Counted from the first letter of the stretch, positions 42,549 to 55,405 are shown. The stretch is DNA of 64,000 bases from Cycas panzhihuaensis (GCA_023213395.1 CM041465.1:245589741-245653740), one strand, 5' to 3'. Notes: generated by a model not told the origin, from the letters alone. Program-made: numbers and translations.

Positions 42549-43336
42549 CTGTAGCCTCAAAAGCAGTTTTAATGTAGTCCACAGCCGTATTATTACAACA
42601 AGCTTGCTCCTATGGAGGCATTTTGCTTGTAGTACAAGGGGCATGCCCTGGATATTGCAACTCTTGATTCCTAGGTTGATTGTTTTTCCTTTGAATCTAA
42701 GGTGCCCTAGAATACTGTGGTTGAGAAAGATCTTGGATTTGCCCATTTTGAATAATTATGTATTGATGTTCTACAAGTTGACTACCGAGTTGATCAAAAG
42801 CGATTCTAGGATGTTCAACTTGTTTTTTAGTAGTGTTGTAATGAGGGCAGGAACTAGGTAATTTGTTGGTGGCTAGACAAATAAGAGCATCATCATTTTT
42901 TCCATATTGTGAGGAACAAGCAATCTAGCCCATATTCATAACTTGCAGATGGTAGAAGAACTATGTACTTTAGAGAAACTTTTAAACTTTACCCCATATA
43001 AATTTTGTTCTAAATTAGTCCATTGAGTAACATCCACTTTGTGATACATGTTTTTCAACTTTTCTCACACAAGATAAAGAGCATCTTTATTAGAAAATTA
43101 TCATTTAATATTAGGAAAAAGAGAGTAGAAAGAATAGGACCAAGGGTGCGATCGCGATTCATGAAATATGTTTGCTTGTTATTTGAATCAACTGATTCCT
43201 TGAATTTGCTTGGAACATATCTCCATAGCTTCTGTTGCATTAAAGAATCTGAGATTTTGGCCTTCCAAGTTGCATAGTTAGCTTCAATAAGGACCAGTAG
43301 CTTAAGAAAGGCAGTCATGATGAGAATATAGCACAT
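42549..43336 (-). pseudogene. Element K Gag, broken
   Basis: Start near 43319 with MTAFLKLLVLIEANYATWK and SDSLMQQKLWRYV, the N-terminus of copia Gag. Further along the minus strand the reading, with stops, gives IAFDQLGSQLVEHQ, matching the Gag of L at 47875-48315. J adjoins at 42548. Confidence 0.75.
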
Positions 43337-44398
43337 TATAGTTGAATCTATAATTGATAGCAGAATATTAAAGTTGCAAATGTGTAGATCTTAGAAGAAT
43401 ATCTAAAATTAAAAAAAAAGGAATGGACTCTTGAAGTTCATCTCCTTAATATGGTGTATAATCAATAATAAAGCACTAAAAAATTACATGTAGAGTCACA
43501 TGAGATCCCATAAGACCAGGGGCTATTTACAGAAGGTGTTTAACGCAAGGTGTATATATGTTAGTAAATGCAAAAATGTATATACAAGAGCTAATATATA
43601 TACATTATACATTAGTCATAAAAAAAAAGAAGAATGTCATGTGATTGGGGGTTGAGTAGTAGATTGGGTTGGACAGATTTCACATGATTATTAAATATAG
43701 TTAAACGTATTTTAAACTTTGTAAAAAAATGAATAATTTCACCAATGTGAAAAACTTTGTCAGCCTAAATTTTTTGGCAAACTTGCATAGCTTTGTGGAT
43801 GAAAATCTACTTGGGGGATTGTTCGAGAAGCGATCTGAGCATAGATTAGAGGATTTCAGAGCCAAAAGGTGAAGGATTTGTCCTAAAATAGGCATAAATG
43901 ACGTCCGAAACACTGCCATGAAACCTTGTAAAACCATTGTTGGAGAGAGGAGTCATGTGAGAGCTTTATGAAACCATTGTTCAAATGGAGAGATGTAGCC
44001 CAGTTAAGGAGGATGCCCAAAGTTGGGTGAAGGTCTAGGAACTAGATTTGGTAGAGATAAGTTAACCATTAGTGCTCATCCACAAGAGATGCCATGCAAA
44101 GTTGCTACAACTGTTTAACTGAAGCACATGTTGTTATGGGTTTATCTAAGATGCATAGGGGTAGAAAGGAGGCGTCTAACACTAATATGTAGAGGTGAGG
44201 GTGGTTGGTGCAGAAATTGAATTGCCAAACGAAAATTAATAGAGATAAGGGCTACCCAAAACCAAAACAACTAGGTAAACGACAATAGAGAGGCGCCTTT
44301 TACAGTCCTTTAGCATAAACAAAACCATGCAAATGGTAGCACTAGTAGTTCACAAGATCAACAACAACAAATACCACTTTAGTATATCGTAACCATAG
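43337..44398 (-). other. Leader of element K
   Basis: The first 300 bases (43340-43640) align with the leader of L (48601-48956) and of O on the plus strand. The rest is not matched in the window. No coding frame is supported. Confidence 0.6.
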
Positions 44399-44790
44399 GC
44401 TTTGATACCATGCTAAAAGTTGAGCACAAACAGATAGAAGACACGGGTATTTTATGTGGAAAATCCCTTTCAAGGAAAAATCATAAGAGAGTTTCATCAT
44501 TAATCCAAAATTATATTCGATATATCATTACATAAATGGCATGAGTGAGCACCTTTAACTGCGACAATCATCGAGATTTTCTCTCGACACAAGTAAAAAA
44601 TGCACCACATTTTTTAACATCCCTTATTAATGAGTGGTTTGGTAAAAATTATCTTGAACTTATTGCTCTAAAGGATAATATACTAACTAAACAGTACCAT
44701 CAACCGGGTCATGTATTAAATTGCAAATGTAGCTCAATATTAATGATAATAGAAATAATTGTTTAATTATAAAAATGCAGCATGATAAAA
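44399..44790 (-). repeat. Possible primer-binding site and LTR of element K
   Basis: The minus strand carries TGGTATCAAAGCC at 44398-44410, beside a TG start at 44411 and downstream of the K leader, as a 5' LTR should be. The outer limit is not visible and no second copy is in the window; L RNase H begins by about 44791. Confidence 0.4.
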
Positions 44791-45930
44791 TTTTGCAAAG
44801 GAAAACTAATTTCTTCAAGTAAGGATTTGATCTAGAAAGCTTATTCACTTGTCTTAACTAATGCATGATATTTAGTCTCAGTCGTAGAAAGAGAAAGATA
44901 TTGCATTTTTTTGCTAGATCATATGATAGGAGCAGAACTAGGAGAGAAAATGTAATTTGTTGTAGACTTTTTTTTATCAACATCACCTTCCTAATTAGGA
45001 TCTGAATAACTTGCCAGCTTAAGATTATACCCTGAAGATATCGTAGGATTCTCTCACCAGCATTCCAATGAGATTTATGATGGTCCTGCATAAATTGAGA
45101 ACGCATCTCAAATGCGTGTATCAAAGAGTTTCACTTAGATTTGAAAAGTAGCACAGAGATTAGGCATTAGTTAGATGAGAAACACAAGTAGCACAGAGTT
45201 TCACTCTGACTTGAAAACAAGTGGTGATAGGCGTACAAACATTCATTATGAATTTCTTAAGCATATCCATAACATACTTAGGATGTGAAATTGAAATACC
45301 ACTATCTATTTGAAGCACTTGAAGGCCTAGAAAATAATGAAGTTCATTGAAGTCGCTGATCTCAAGGTCATGTTTCATGTCATCCTTGAATGCATAAAAA
45401 GAGGTAATATTAGAAATAATGATGATTATGTCATCTACATAAAGAACTAAAAGAAGAATATCATCAATTTGATGTCAAAAATAGAAAATTCACTCACATA
45501 TTTAGGAAACCAATGATCAATAAGATGCTTGTCATTTTTTTCATACCAACCCTTAGGTGCTTGCTATAAAATATGCAAGAATTTCTCGAGTTTATAAGCC
45601 ATATCAAAGCCAAATTCATAACTAGGAGGTTGGGCCATGTAAATTTCCTCCTTAAGATGACTATTCAAGAAAGCACTTTTGACATCCTTTCGATGAAATT
45701 GCCATCCAAACTTAGCAACCAAAGAATTACAAGATAAACTGTGTTCTTTTTAGTAAACAAAGTAAAAGTCTCATTATAATCAACTCCATCAAGTTGTGAA
45801 AAACCTCTAGGAACCAATTTAGCTTTATGTTTCTCAATATCGCAATCAAAATTAAAGTTTGCTTGATATACCCATTTGTAATATGCCATATTTTTATTAG
45901 GTAGAAGGGGATCCAACTCCCATTTAATTT
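44791..45930 (-). pseudogene. Element L RNase H and reverse transcriptase, broken
   Basis: RNase H: WNAGERILRYLQG and a TEAxYHALV block. RT: MKHDLEISDFNELHYFLGLQ, then the SFDGNFIER region and KWVYQANFNFDCDIEKHKAK, LVPRGFSQLDGVDYNETF. Frames at 44858-45124, 45160-45378 and 45665-45916 are separated by stops; the active site between 45400 and 45600 is worn. Confidence 0.82.
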
Positions 45931-47300
45931 TTTTCTCTCAAAGCATTACACTCTTTATCCATAGTGGCTTTTCAAAAAAGATTATCTTTAGTTTCATTTA
46001 AAGATTTAAGATCTTTAAGTTCCATTACCTTGACTATGATCAAATCATTCTAGGAGGTGGAGGATTGCTTGTATTAAAACTAGCAAGGGCAAGGGTATTT
46101 TCAACATATTGAGTTTGCTTTTTAGAAACTAAAATCTCCACATCATGAGAATCATGCAAATCATGTTGAGGACCACCAAGAATCTGAGAGTTAGAAGGAG
46201 AAGAGCTAGTACTATATGAAGTAGTAATACCTAAGCTAGGCATAATACCATGGGATGGAGCATGAGTAATAGCATCCATAAGAAGAAGCAGAGGAGTATC
46301 ATTATACTCAATAGAAGGAGAAGTATATGAATCATCCTTATCAACCATAATATCACACTTAATAACAACTTGATAAGTAGGATAAAAGAATTTGTAAGTT
46401 TTATACTCTGGACTATAATGAATAAAGATATATTGAATACTATTTGGATCTAACTTTTGCATTTGTTTATTAGGAATAGGAGTCTATGCAACAATACCAA
46501 AGGTCTTGAGATGTGCCACTCTAGGTTTGTTGCCTTACCATTTTTTTTTGCAAGAGTGACACCAAAAACAATTTTAGTAGGTGGATAATTTAGCAGATAA
46601 TTTGTATAATTGATGATTTCAACCCATATTTTTAGGTCTAAGCACTTAGAATGCAATATGTAACATATCATTTCAACAAGAGTTCTATTTTTTTCTTTTA
46701 GTTGGACCATTTTATTGAGGGGTATAAGCAACAAAATATTAAAAATGGAAGCCATGCTTTTTTCTAAAATCAATAAACTAGTTACAATGTATTCATTATC
46801 AAACCTCAATATCTTGATTTAATGACTAGATTAAAAAATTTTATCAAACATATGATTTCTTTGTTTGATAATGTAAATCCAACATTTATGTGAAAAATTA
46901 TCAATGAAAGTAAGTAGATATTTCTCCTTTGAAATGGAAGGTAGCCAAAATGGACCATAAATATTATAGTGTATCAACCCAAGAGAATATTGGGCTTATG
47001 TGGAAAATGATCCATGGATTGTTTCTTTATAACATATCTTTCACAAACACTAAACATTGTGGACAGATTAAAAAGTCCATTCATCGTATTATGCTTTTGA
47101 AGAATATTCGATTGCACATAATTGATATGACCAAATCGAGCATGCCACAATTTATTAAGAGAATCAAACAAGCAATGTATGAAGCAAAATCAAATTTTAT
47201 ATTAGATTCTTAAGTATCATACCTCTTATTGGGTCTATTAATATTATAGAGCTTATACAAGTTGTCATCATAATTTATATTATAAGAAGTAAAATCTTTA
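45931..47300 (-). pseudogene. Element L linker, integrase and pre-integrase domain, broken
   Basis: The frame 46040-46462 begins MQKLDPNSIQYIFIHYS, the integrase C-terminal block D.KS..CIFIGYS, followed by an Asp/Ser-rich linker. The frame 46450-46809 holds LNKMVQLKEKNRTLVEM (third catalytic Glu region). The pre-integrase motif is in 46974-47171 (LWHARFGHINY, CERYVIKKQ). Confidence 0.8.
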
Positions 47301-47874
47301 TATTGATGTCTTTATTCTTGATAGCAAATCCTCCTTTCGTGAATTCAACCTTATAATATTTTTGACAAAGTTGATAAACAGATAAAAGATTGTATTTGAA
47401 ATTTGATACGCACCATGCATTGCTAATAGATTCACATTTGAGTGCAACATTCTTTGCACCTATAACAAGAAACTCAAAGCCATTGTCAGTAGTAATCCAT
47501 TCATTTGAACTAACACCATGATTGCAAGTGGTAAAATTTTAGTAATTTCCTATCATATGATGTGAGAAATTAGGATTTACAATCTAAGAAGAATATGAAG
47601 TATGAGCTAAAAAGTTTGAAATAAAAATAGGTAAAGATCTTGGTCTTGATTTAGGATATTGACCTATAATTCTATGTACAACACCAACCATTCTTTTCTT
47701 ACAATACCTTTTAATATGAGCCTTTTCATAACAATAATGACAAATAATTTCATCGTGCAAAAGAAAAGAATGATCTCAATGTGGTGCATAGATTTGATAC
47801 TTGTTTTGCCCTTTAAAATTTTGGCCTTGTTGACCTGAATTTTGTCTTTGATTATGTCTTGTTTTCCCCTAAAT
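47301..47874 (-). pseudogene. Element L protease and zinc knuckle, broken
   Basis: A knuckle of the form CHYCYEKAHIKRYC is read at about 47710-47750. The protease after it has lost a recognisable DSGA. Alignment to K at 7801-8525 supports both. Confidence 0.7.
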
Positions 47875-48600
47875 CTAATTATTTTGTCTCATAAAAGATT
47901 GATTTTGATACCTTAGATATTGTAGCCTTATATTACTAGGTGGATTGTTTTGCCCTTGAAACTTAGGTATTATGGAATAAAGTGCTTGAAAAGGTTCTTT
48001 AATTTGTTCATCATGAGTAAATATGTTTTGATGTTCAAGAAGTTCACAAGTGAACTGATGAAATGTGATTTTAAGATGTCCAACTTGTTGTTTAGAAGTT
48101 CTATAATGATGGTAGGAATTAGGTAATTTGCTAATGGATAGATGAATAAGAGTATGATTGACTTTTCTATATTGTGACCTACAAGCAATCAAGTCTATTT
48201 TTATTTTTTGCAAATGACACACGAAGTCATCTACTTTGGAGATGTTTCTAAATTTTACACCATACAATTTTTGCTCTAAATCTACAACTTGAGTAACATC
48301 AATTTTGTGATACATATTTTTTTATTTTTTCTATACAAGATCAGAAGCATCTTTATTACAAAACAAGTTTCTAATAGTAGGAGAGAGTAGAAACAAAAGT
48401 ATTAAGGGTACTATTACAGTTCATGAAAGATGTTTGCTTAACATCTAGTTTAGTTGATTCTTTGAATTCATTTAAAACATGTCTTCATTACTTTTTTTGC
48501 ATTAAAAAATTTATGATGTTGACCTCTTGATCTACATAGTTACCTTTAACAAGTACAAATAACTTAATAAAGACAACCACGATGAGAATAGAGTAGAATA
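47875..48600 (-). pseudogene. Element L Gag, broken
   Basis: The 146-residue frame 47875-48315 reads VDLEQKLYGVKFRN, HTLIHLSISKLPNSYHHYRT and FTCELLEHQNIF, the central part of copia Gag. Upstream to 48600 the start is worn by frameshifts. Confidence 0.8.
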
Positions 48601-48956
48601 TAGTTGAATTTGTAACTGATAATGGAAAACTAAAGTTGTAGATGTGTAGGTTTCAGAAAAATATATATAAGAAAAGGGGGAAGTTTGCTGAAAATGGTTA
48701 TGAGGTAACAAAGTTATGGCCTCTTAAAGTTCATGTCCTTATTATGGTGCATGTCCTTAATATGGTGTATACAAAGTAGTTAAGCGTCCAAGAATTAAGA
48801 GTAGGGTCATATGAGAGCCCATATGACTAGGGGTTGTCGTCATAGAGGGCTTAAACATAGGTTGTATGCACATTGTTAAATGTAGATGCATATATACAAG
48901 AGCTAGTGTATATACACTGCATATATTAGTCATTTAAAAAAGATATATATTAGTCA
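48601..48956 (-). other. Leader of element L, 3' part
   Basis: It aligns with 43340-43640 and, on the opposite strand, with 55640-55930. It stops at the M LTR fragment. Confidence 0.65.
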
Positions 48957-49062
48957 TGAAATATTTTAACTTATATTAGAAAGCTTAAGAAAGGCTTGTA
49001 CAAAATACATAACACACTATGCAAAGGGAGGAGAACTGCTCTACACTCAACTTATCTACACT
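48957..49062 (-). repeat. Fragment of the 3' LTR of element M
   Basis: It matches 53373-53475 in the same orientation and lacks both ends of the LTR. It is joined at 49062 directly to RT sequence, so RNase H and the LTR start were deleted together. Confidence 0.8.
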
Positions 49063-49070
49063 CAAGTCTA

Positions 49071-51536
49071 GTGTTAGTCAGATAAATGAGACTACCTGCT
49101 AACTGTCTGAAGAGGGTGGAATCAATAGATTTTGCTTCCTCATCAAGTGACACTTTTGTGTTTGTCTCCGTAGGGGTCAATGATGATTTGCAGTCCTCGA
49201 TTCTAAAACATTACAAAATATTCCAAGTGCACTTGGCTTGGGATATGAAGACGTGGATTAGTTGTTGTCATACCTCCATGTCGATAAAGTAATGAAGAAG
49301 CTTGGGATTAGTCATCTCAAATCTTTTTTTTAAGTCCCCTTGAAGACTTTCTACCATGTTTGCATTATTGCCTGTGATTATCAAATCATCAAAATACAAA
49401 ATGACAAGAGTGATGTGTTGGTGCTAAATCTTGATGTACAGGCTCGAGCCTGATGAGGATTGATGAAAACCATGTCTCAAGAAATAATCATCGATTTTAG
49501 AGTTCCAAGTACGTGTTGTCTGTTTTAGACCATACAAGGCCTTTTTGAGGCGACAAAGAAGATGCTCTTCATGGTGTGAAACGTAACTAGGAGGTTGTTC
49601 TAGATATACCTCCTCAGTTAAATTGGCATTGAGAAAGGTGCTTTTGACATTCATTTGATACAAAGGTTATTTACATTGAGTAACTAAGGCAATAACTACT
49701 CTGATGGTGTTCATATTGGCATCGGGTGCAAATGTTTTGTCATAGTTGATGTCTTCTTGCCATTTAAAACCTTTTGCAATTAGACAAGCTTTATGTCTTT
49801 TAATAGTGTCATCAGATCAAAATTTAGCTTTGTAGATCCACTTGGAACTGATGGCCATTTTGCTTGTTGGCAATTCGACCAAGTCCCACGTGTCATTTTG
49901 ATAAATGGAGTGGATCTCATCATCCATCGCGGCTTGCAACTTTTCATCTATACATGACTACTCAAAAGTTGAAGGCTCTAGAGTACTAAGCACTTCAGCG
50001 ATAAGTGCATAATTAGCAGTGGCTAGTGTCTGCATTTTGGATGAGTGTTTTCTTTCAAGAGTTTGTGCACCTATAATAGTCTACATGTACCATTTTGGTA
50101 ACTTTTTTGTCAGTATAGAGGTTACTTCAATGGCCTATGATGAAGAAGGTTGTTGAATCTCAGAAGTGCTACTAGGACATGATGAAGGAATTAAGAAAGA
50201 TGATGAGGAAAGAGAAGTAGGTGCTGATAAATGGCATGGTGTGGAAGATGTTGAGGGAACAAAATGTTCAGTGATGGCTTTGCCTTTATTAAGAGAGTAT
50301 ATTGGATACCATATTGTAATGTACCTTTGAGGTATTTGAGAATCTTTTTTGCAACATTCTAGGGTTAGCGAAATAAATGAGAGTACCCATTAGTTGTTTG
50401 AAGAGGATGGAATGAACAGATTTTGCTTTCTCATCAAGTTATAATTTTGTGCCTTTCTCCATAGGGGTGGGTGATTATTTGCGGTCCTCCATTCTGCCCC
50501 AAGTATACTTGGCTTGGGGTATGAAGATGTGGCTCGTTGTCACACCTCCATGTCAAGAAAATAATGAAGAAGCCAGAGATCAGTCAAATCTCAAAACATT
50601 TTTTTAAGTCCCCTTGAAGACTTTTTATCATGTTAGCATTATTGCCAGTAATGATTAGATCATCAACTTACAATACGACAAGAGTGACGTGTTGTTGTTG
50701 AACCTTGATGTACAAGTTTGAGTCTGATGTGGATCGATGAAAACCATGTCTAGAGAAGTAATTATTGATTTTCAGGTACGAGGCATATGGCACCTATTTC
50801 AAACCATACAAGGTCTTTTTAAGGCAGCAAACAAGATGGTTATTTATGTGTGAAATGTAACGAGGAGGTTGTTCCAGATATACTTCCTTAGTCAAATCGT
50901 CATTGAGAAAGGCACTTTTGATACCAATATGACACAATGGCCATTTGCATTGAGCATCTAAGGCCGTTAACTTCTTTGATAGTATTCATATTGGTGACAA
51001 GTGCAAGTGTTTTGTCATAGTTGATGCCATGTTGCTATTTAAAACCTTTTGCAACCATGCAAGCTTTATATCGCTTAATAGTGACATTAGATTGGAACTT
51101 AGTTTTGTAGATCGAATTCCAACTGATGGCTTGTTTGTTTTCTAGCAATTCGACCAAGTCTCATCATCCATTGTGGCTTGCCACTTATTATCTATATATG
51201 CATCCTTAAAAGTGGAAGGCTTTGGAGTATTAAGCACTTCAACTATAAGTGCGTAGTTAACAATAGTTGGTGGCTGCATTTGGATGGGCGTTTGCCTTTA
51301 ACAACTTGTTTACTTGTAATAGTCTGCATATACCATTTTAGTAACTTCTTCGTCAATGTAGAGGTTACTTTAGTGTCCTATGATGATGAAGATCATTGAT
51401 TCTCAAAAGTGTTTTTAGGACTTGATGAAGGAACTAAGGAAGATGATGAGCAAGGAGATGCAGGTGCTAATGAATGATGTGGTGTGGAAGGTGGTGAGGA
51501 TATATAATCCTCAATGATGGCTTTGCCTTTATTAAG
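49071..51536 (-). pseudogene. Element M reverse transcriptase, present as two tandem copies of 1.24 kb
   Basis: Units 49071-50300 and 50301-51536 are direct repeats. Each spans the linker (NKGKAI), RT fingers, the VKSTFLNANLTEEVYLEQ-type block and GLKQ region. The upper unit extends farther, to NVAKKILKYLKG of the RNase H connection, and then joins the linker of the lower unit. Best frame: 49424-49663 with LLCRLKKALYGLKQTTRTW. Stops are present in both. Confidence 0.85.
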
Positions 51537-52330
51537 AGAGATTGGAATGGAGCTAAGGTCCAACTTCTTATTGTTTTCTTCAGAGATGTTGTCTTGAGAG
51601 ATATGCATCTTTTTGTCCATCGGATCATATAATGTGTAAACTTTGTTGCCATTAGCGTATCCAATAAAGATGCATTTGAGACTTTTGTCGTCAAACTTCG
51701 TGTTTGCTCTCAAGGAGTATTGATATAAGCGGTGCACCCGAAAATGTATAAATGGTTGACCATGGGTTTTTGGCTAGTCCAGGCCTCCTTAGGTGTCTTG
51801 TTCGAAACTACTGTAGCGGAATTGTGATTTGACAAGTAAGCACCAGTGTGGACTGCTTTTGCCCAATATGACTGAGTGGGACCTTGCGCATGTATCGTGG
51901 CCGTTGCCTTATTGACTAAAGTTTTGTTCATCCTTTTTGCCACACTATTTTGTTGAAGTGTACAAGGGGCAAAAAATTGGCATTTGATGCCATTCTAAAT
52001 ACAAAACTGATTGAATTGCTTAGATGTATACTCACCACTATTGTCAGAGTGAAGTATCTTGATTTGCATGCCTAACTCATTTTCAACTGCAAGTTTAAGT
52101 TTAAAAAACTTGTTAAGTACTTTTGTTTTGTGTCTGAGAAAGTAAACCCACATGTTGTGCGACTAATCATCAGTAAAGGTGATGAAGAATAAAGCTCTTC
52201 CAAGTGATTGTATGGACATTGGTCTACAATTGTCTAAATGAACCAGATGTTGTAGCTATTGTGCTCTCCAGGCCTGACCAATGTGAAAAAGTTGATGATA
52301 CTATTTTTGCATAAGGCAAGCTTTGTATAG
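51393..52330 (-). pseudogene. Element M integrase, broken
   Basis: Blocks: YTKLALCKN, RPGEHNSYN (usually RA.....L..IH.D), ACKSRYF, then in the frame 51710-51943 MAKRMNKTLVNKATATIHA (Glu of NGVAERMN lost to Lys) and FGCTAYINTP, and in 51393-51737 NTKFDDKSLKCIFIGYANG with a Pro/Ser-rich tail. Order and spacing match H. Confidence 0.82.
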
Positions 52331-52585
52331 GCAATTACCCGTTGAGATTTTGGGTAAGCAATATTTCATATTTTGTTTGAACATCACCGTACGATCGAGA
52401 TGAAGTAGATTGGCTCTCGCTTGAAGAGATTTGATGGAGGATTTAATTATTATGAACAGTAACACGTCTTGAGGGGAACATGGTTGAAATATGTGAATTA
52501 GACAACTGTCACTCTATTGGATCAATCTCGAAGCTACTACATATTAGAAAATCATTGTTAGAGGATGTTAGATATCTTCCTTAAT
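52331..52585 (-). other. Junction between integrase and leader of element M
   Basis: Gag and protease, normally about 1.5 kb, are missing; only worn pre-integrase sequence is present before the leader begins. Confidence 0.5.
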
Positions 52586-53300
52586 GATTTGCAAGCTTGT
52601 GATGCTCCTGGATGAAGAGAAGAGTGTAAAAGCAATGGTTTTGACTAAGAAAATGTGCTCAACAATGAAAATAAGAGGCCAACTAACTTCAATGAGTGCC
52701 CAATAGCAGTTAGAGGTGTAAATTAGTTGCCAAATTGAGTGCAAATGGGGTGTAAGCTTATTTTCTATAAAAAAGAGAGCAAATAGATAGGTTTTTTTTC
52801 TAGAAATCAGTAATATAAAAAGAAAACAGGCAGTACCATGTGTACCAAAAACAAAAAAAATCTCCTTCAAATCACTGATAAGACCTCTTCTAATTTTTTT
52901 TTTTCACAAAAAAAATTACAAACAAGTGCAAATTTTTTTTTTTTATTGCATTATGTAAATTGCAAAATATGCAACCTTTTGAATGAAAACAATAGAATGA
53001 GTTAGAATGGGGTCAGTATTAAACCAACTCAAAACTTATAAGAAAGTTCTTTAAAACCAATATAAATTGGTTAGTACAACCCTCTCAAAGCTTATTAAAA
53101 ATTTTAACATGAAAGCTTTCAAAACTTGCCAAAAAAGTATGGGAACAAAGTTTTTTTAACATTAAAAGAAAATTTCAAAAATTACTTTTGAAATTAGAAC
53201 CCTAAATAAATTTGAATAGATCTCTCTTTGGATTGCCTTCGTAGGGCGAAGGTCGTCACCAAAGGAAGAGATGAACTGTCTTCTTTGGCTCCCTAAAATT

Positions 53301-53312
53301 GCTCTGAAACCA
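53301..53312 (-). other. Primer-binding site of element M
   Basis: The minus strand reads TGGTTTCAGAGC, a one-base variant of the tRNA-Met site, three bases from the LTR. Confidence 0.85.
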
Positions 53313-53315
53313 AAA

Positions 53316-53826
53316 TGAGAAAGTTAAAATAATAGTAAGATCTATTGAGAAGAATGAAAGGACAAAGCATAAAATTTGAAATGATTTAACTTATATTAGA
53401 AAATTTGAGAAAGACTAGTACAAAATACATAAGACACTATGCAAATGGAAAATAATTGCTCTACATTTAATTTATCTGCAATGTTTTCAACAACATAACA
53501 TTAAACTCCAAAACTATGATGAAATATATAAGAAGGAGCTCTCCTTATGTAGAAGTTCTTGAATACAAGATCGTGACACATTATAGATCCAAATAAGAAG
53601 AGAAGTTTGAATAGAATTATCTTTTCTAAGTGCAAAGGATGGTGACAAGTGTTAGTCATAAAATGTTGGCTTATTCACATAAGACATGTGAATAAGTCAT
53701 TAAAAACAAATTAGAGAAAGTGACAATTTAAAATCATGATAAAGAGCACCTTAGCATAAACTTTAAAGTGCTAAAAATAAATTGTACATGGTCAAGACTT
53801 AATGTTAGAGTATCAATGTTCTAATA
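53316..53826 (-). repeat. 5' LTR of element M
   Basis: 511 bp. The first dinucleotide is TA instead of TG, a transition. It abuts the LTR of O at 53827. Confidence 0.85.
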
Positions 53827-54346
53827 TGTTAAAACTTTGAACTTTCATATTCTAACATTAAGTCTTGACCATATACAATTTTATTTTAACACTTTATGCT
53901 TTATGTTAAAGTGCTCTTTTGTATGTTTTTAAATTGTCACTTTATCTATTTTGTCTTTAGGGACTTATTCACATGTCTTATGTGAATATGTTAACATTTA
54001 ATGGCTAACACTTGTCATGATCATTTGCACTTAGGAATGAGAGTTCTATTCAGACTTTTCATTTCATTTGGATGTGTGACATGTATCACAATCTTGAAGT
54101 CAGGAATTCATATATAAGAAGTGATCCTTCTTATGTATTTGATCATAGTTTTGGAGTTTAGTGTTATGTTGCTGAAAACATTTTATATATAGGTTGAGTG
54201 TAGAGTAGTTCTCCTCCCTTTCCTAAGTGTGTTATATATTTTGTACAAAGTCTTTTCTCAAGCTTTCTAGTATAAGTTGATTCATTTTCATGTTCATGCT
54301 TTGTCCCTCATTCACCTCCATAGATATTGTTATTTTATCTTTCTCA
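53827..54346 (+). repeat. 5' LTR of element O
   Basis: 520 bp from TGTTAAAACTTTG to TTTCTCA, inverted partner of 53316-53826; followed by the primer site TGGTATCAGAGC at 54350-54361. Confidence 0.87.
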
Positions 54347-55118
54347 TTTTGGTATCAGAGCAGTTTTGAGGAGCTGAAGGAGGCACTGAATCTCTTACTT
54401 TTGTGATGATCTTAGACCTACGAAGGTGATTCAAATAGAGACCTTTTCGGGTTTATTTAGGGTTATAATTTCAAAAGTAATTTTTAATTTTTTTTTTATA
54501 TGTTAAAAACTTTTATTCTCATATTTGTTTGATAAATTTTGAGAACTTTATTGTCATGTTTTATAACAAGTTTTGAGAGGGTTGTACTAATCAATTTATA
54601 TTGGTTTTGAAGAATTTTGTTTGTAAGTTCTGAACTAGTTTAAGATTGACCCAATTGGAAGTCATTCTGGTATTTTTCTTGAAGAGCTTGCATATTAAAA
54701 GAAATTGCATTTTCTACAATTTATATATGCAATAAAAAATATTTTTTTGTATTTGTTTACATATTTTTTTAGATAAAAATAAAATAGAGCAGATTTATAT
54801 GTAAAAACCGTCTTACTTCCTCTATTTTTAGTGATTTGAAGGAGATGTTTTTGTTTGTGGTGCATAGGGCACTCGTCGTTTTTTATTGTATCAGTGATTT
54901 GTAGGAAAAATCTACCTATTTGCTATTTTTTTTGAAACAAAACAGATTTGCATCCCATTTGCATTGTGTTGGTCACCTTATTTACAGCTCTAACTACTAT
55001 TGGGCATTTACTGAAGTCAATTGGGCTCTCATTTCCACTATTGGGCATATTTTCTTAGTGAAAACCATTGTTTTTGCACTTACTTTTTAAACTGGGAGTA
55101 TTACAAGCTTGCAAATCG

Positions 55119-55341
55119 CTGTATGTTTCTCTCTATTTGGCTGATAGCCTCATAAAATTGTCTGGTGACTTTTCTCCAATGATGGATTTACCACGTTTTC
55201 ATGCAGTGTTTTTGACATTGTTCTTGAATGTTTTTATGTAGATCGTTCACCTGTCACTCTGAGATCCTTTGATTTGTGCTCAGACACTTTTCAAAGCGAT
55301 CTCCCAATTAGATTTTTGTTCATGAAGCCACGTAGCTTCAC

Positions 55342-55405
<64 letters not shown>

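Larger units (their letters stand above)
959..44410 (-). mobile_element. Element K: minus-strand Ty1/copia element, outermost host of the nest
   Basis: Pieces in consistent minus-strand order are Gag start and leader (42549-44398), zinc knuckle and protease (7801-8525), integrase (7275-7800, then 1741-2296) and RT (959-1740). They align with the same parts of L (44791-48956), which is the same family. P1 interrupts the integrase and J separates Gag from the zinc knuckle. The J junction with K is not clean: an LTR-like block at 8526-8938 intervenes. The 3' end is lost where A inserted. Confidence 0.65.
44791..48956 (-). mobile_element. Element L: internal region of a K-family Ty1/copia element without LTRs
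   Basis: RNase H, RT, integrase, protease, zinc knuckle, Gag and leader appear in order on the minus strand with stops throughout. The element ends at 48956 against an LTR fragment of M. It provides the uninterrupted reference that shows where P1 sits in K. Confidence 0.82.
48957..53826 (-). mobile_element. Element M: rearranged Ty1/copia element
   Basis: On the minus strand: 5' LTR (53316-53826), primer site, leader, integrase, two tandem RT copies and a 105-bp piece of the 3' LTR. Gag, protease and RNase H are almost completely absent. The LTR resembles that of H, and the integrase also reads closest to H. Confidence 0.82.
52586..55118. repeat. P3: 2.5-kb palindrome of head-to-head LTR plus leader
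   Basis: The left arm (52586-53826) and right arm (53827-55118) are diverged inverted copies, each an LTR followed by a primer site and about 750 bp of leader. The symmetry point lies exactly between the two LTR starts, with no spacer. The arms end at the shared block ACAAGCTTGCAAATC. Confidence 0.88.
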
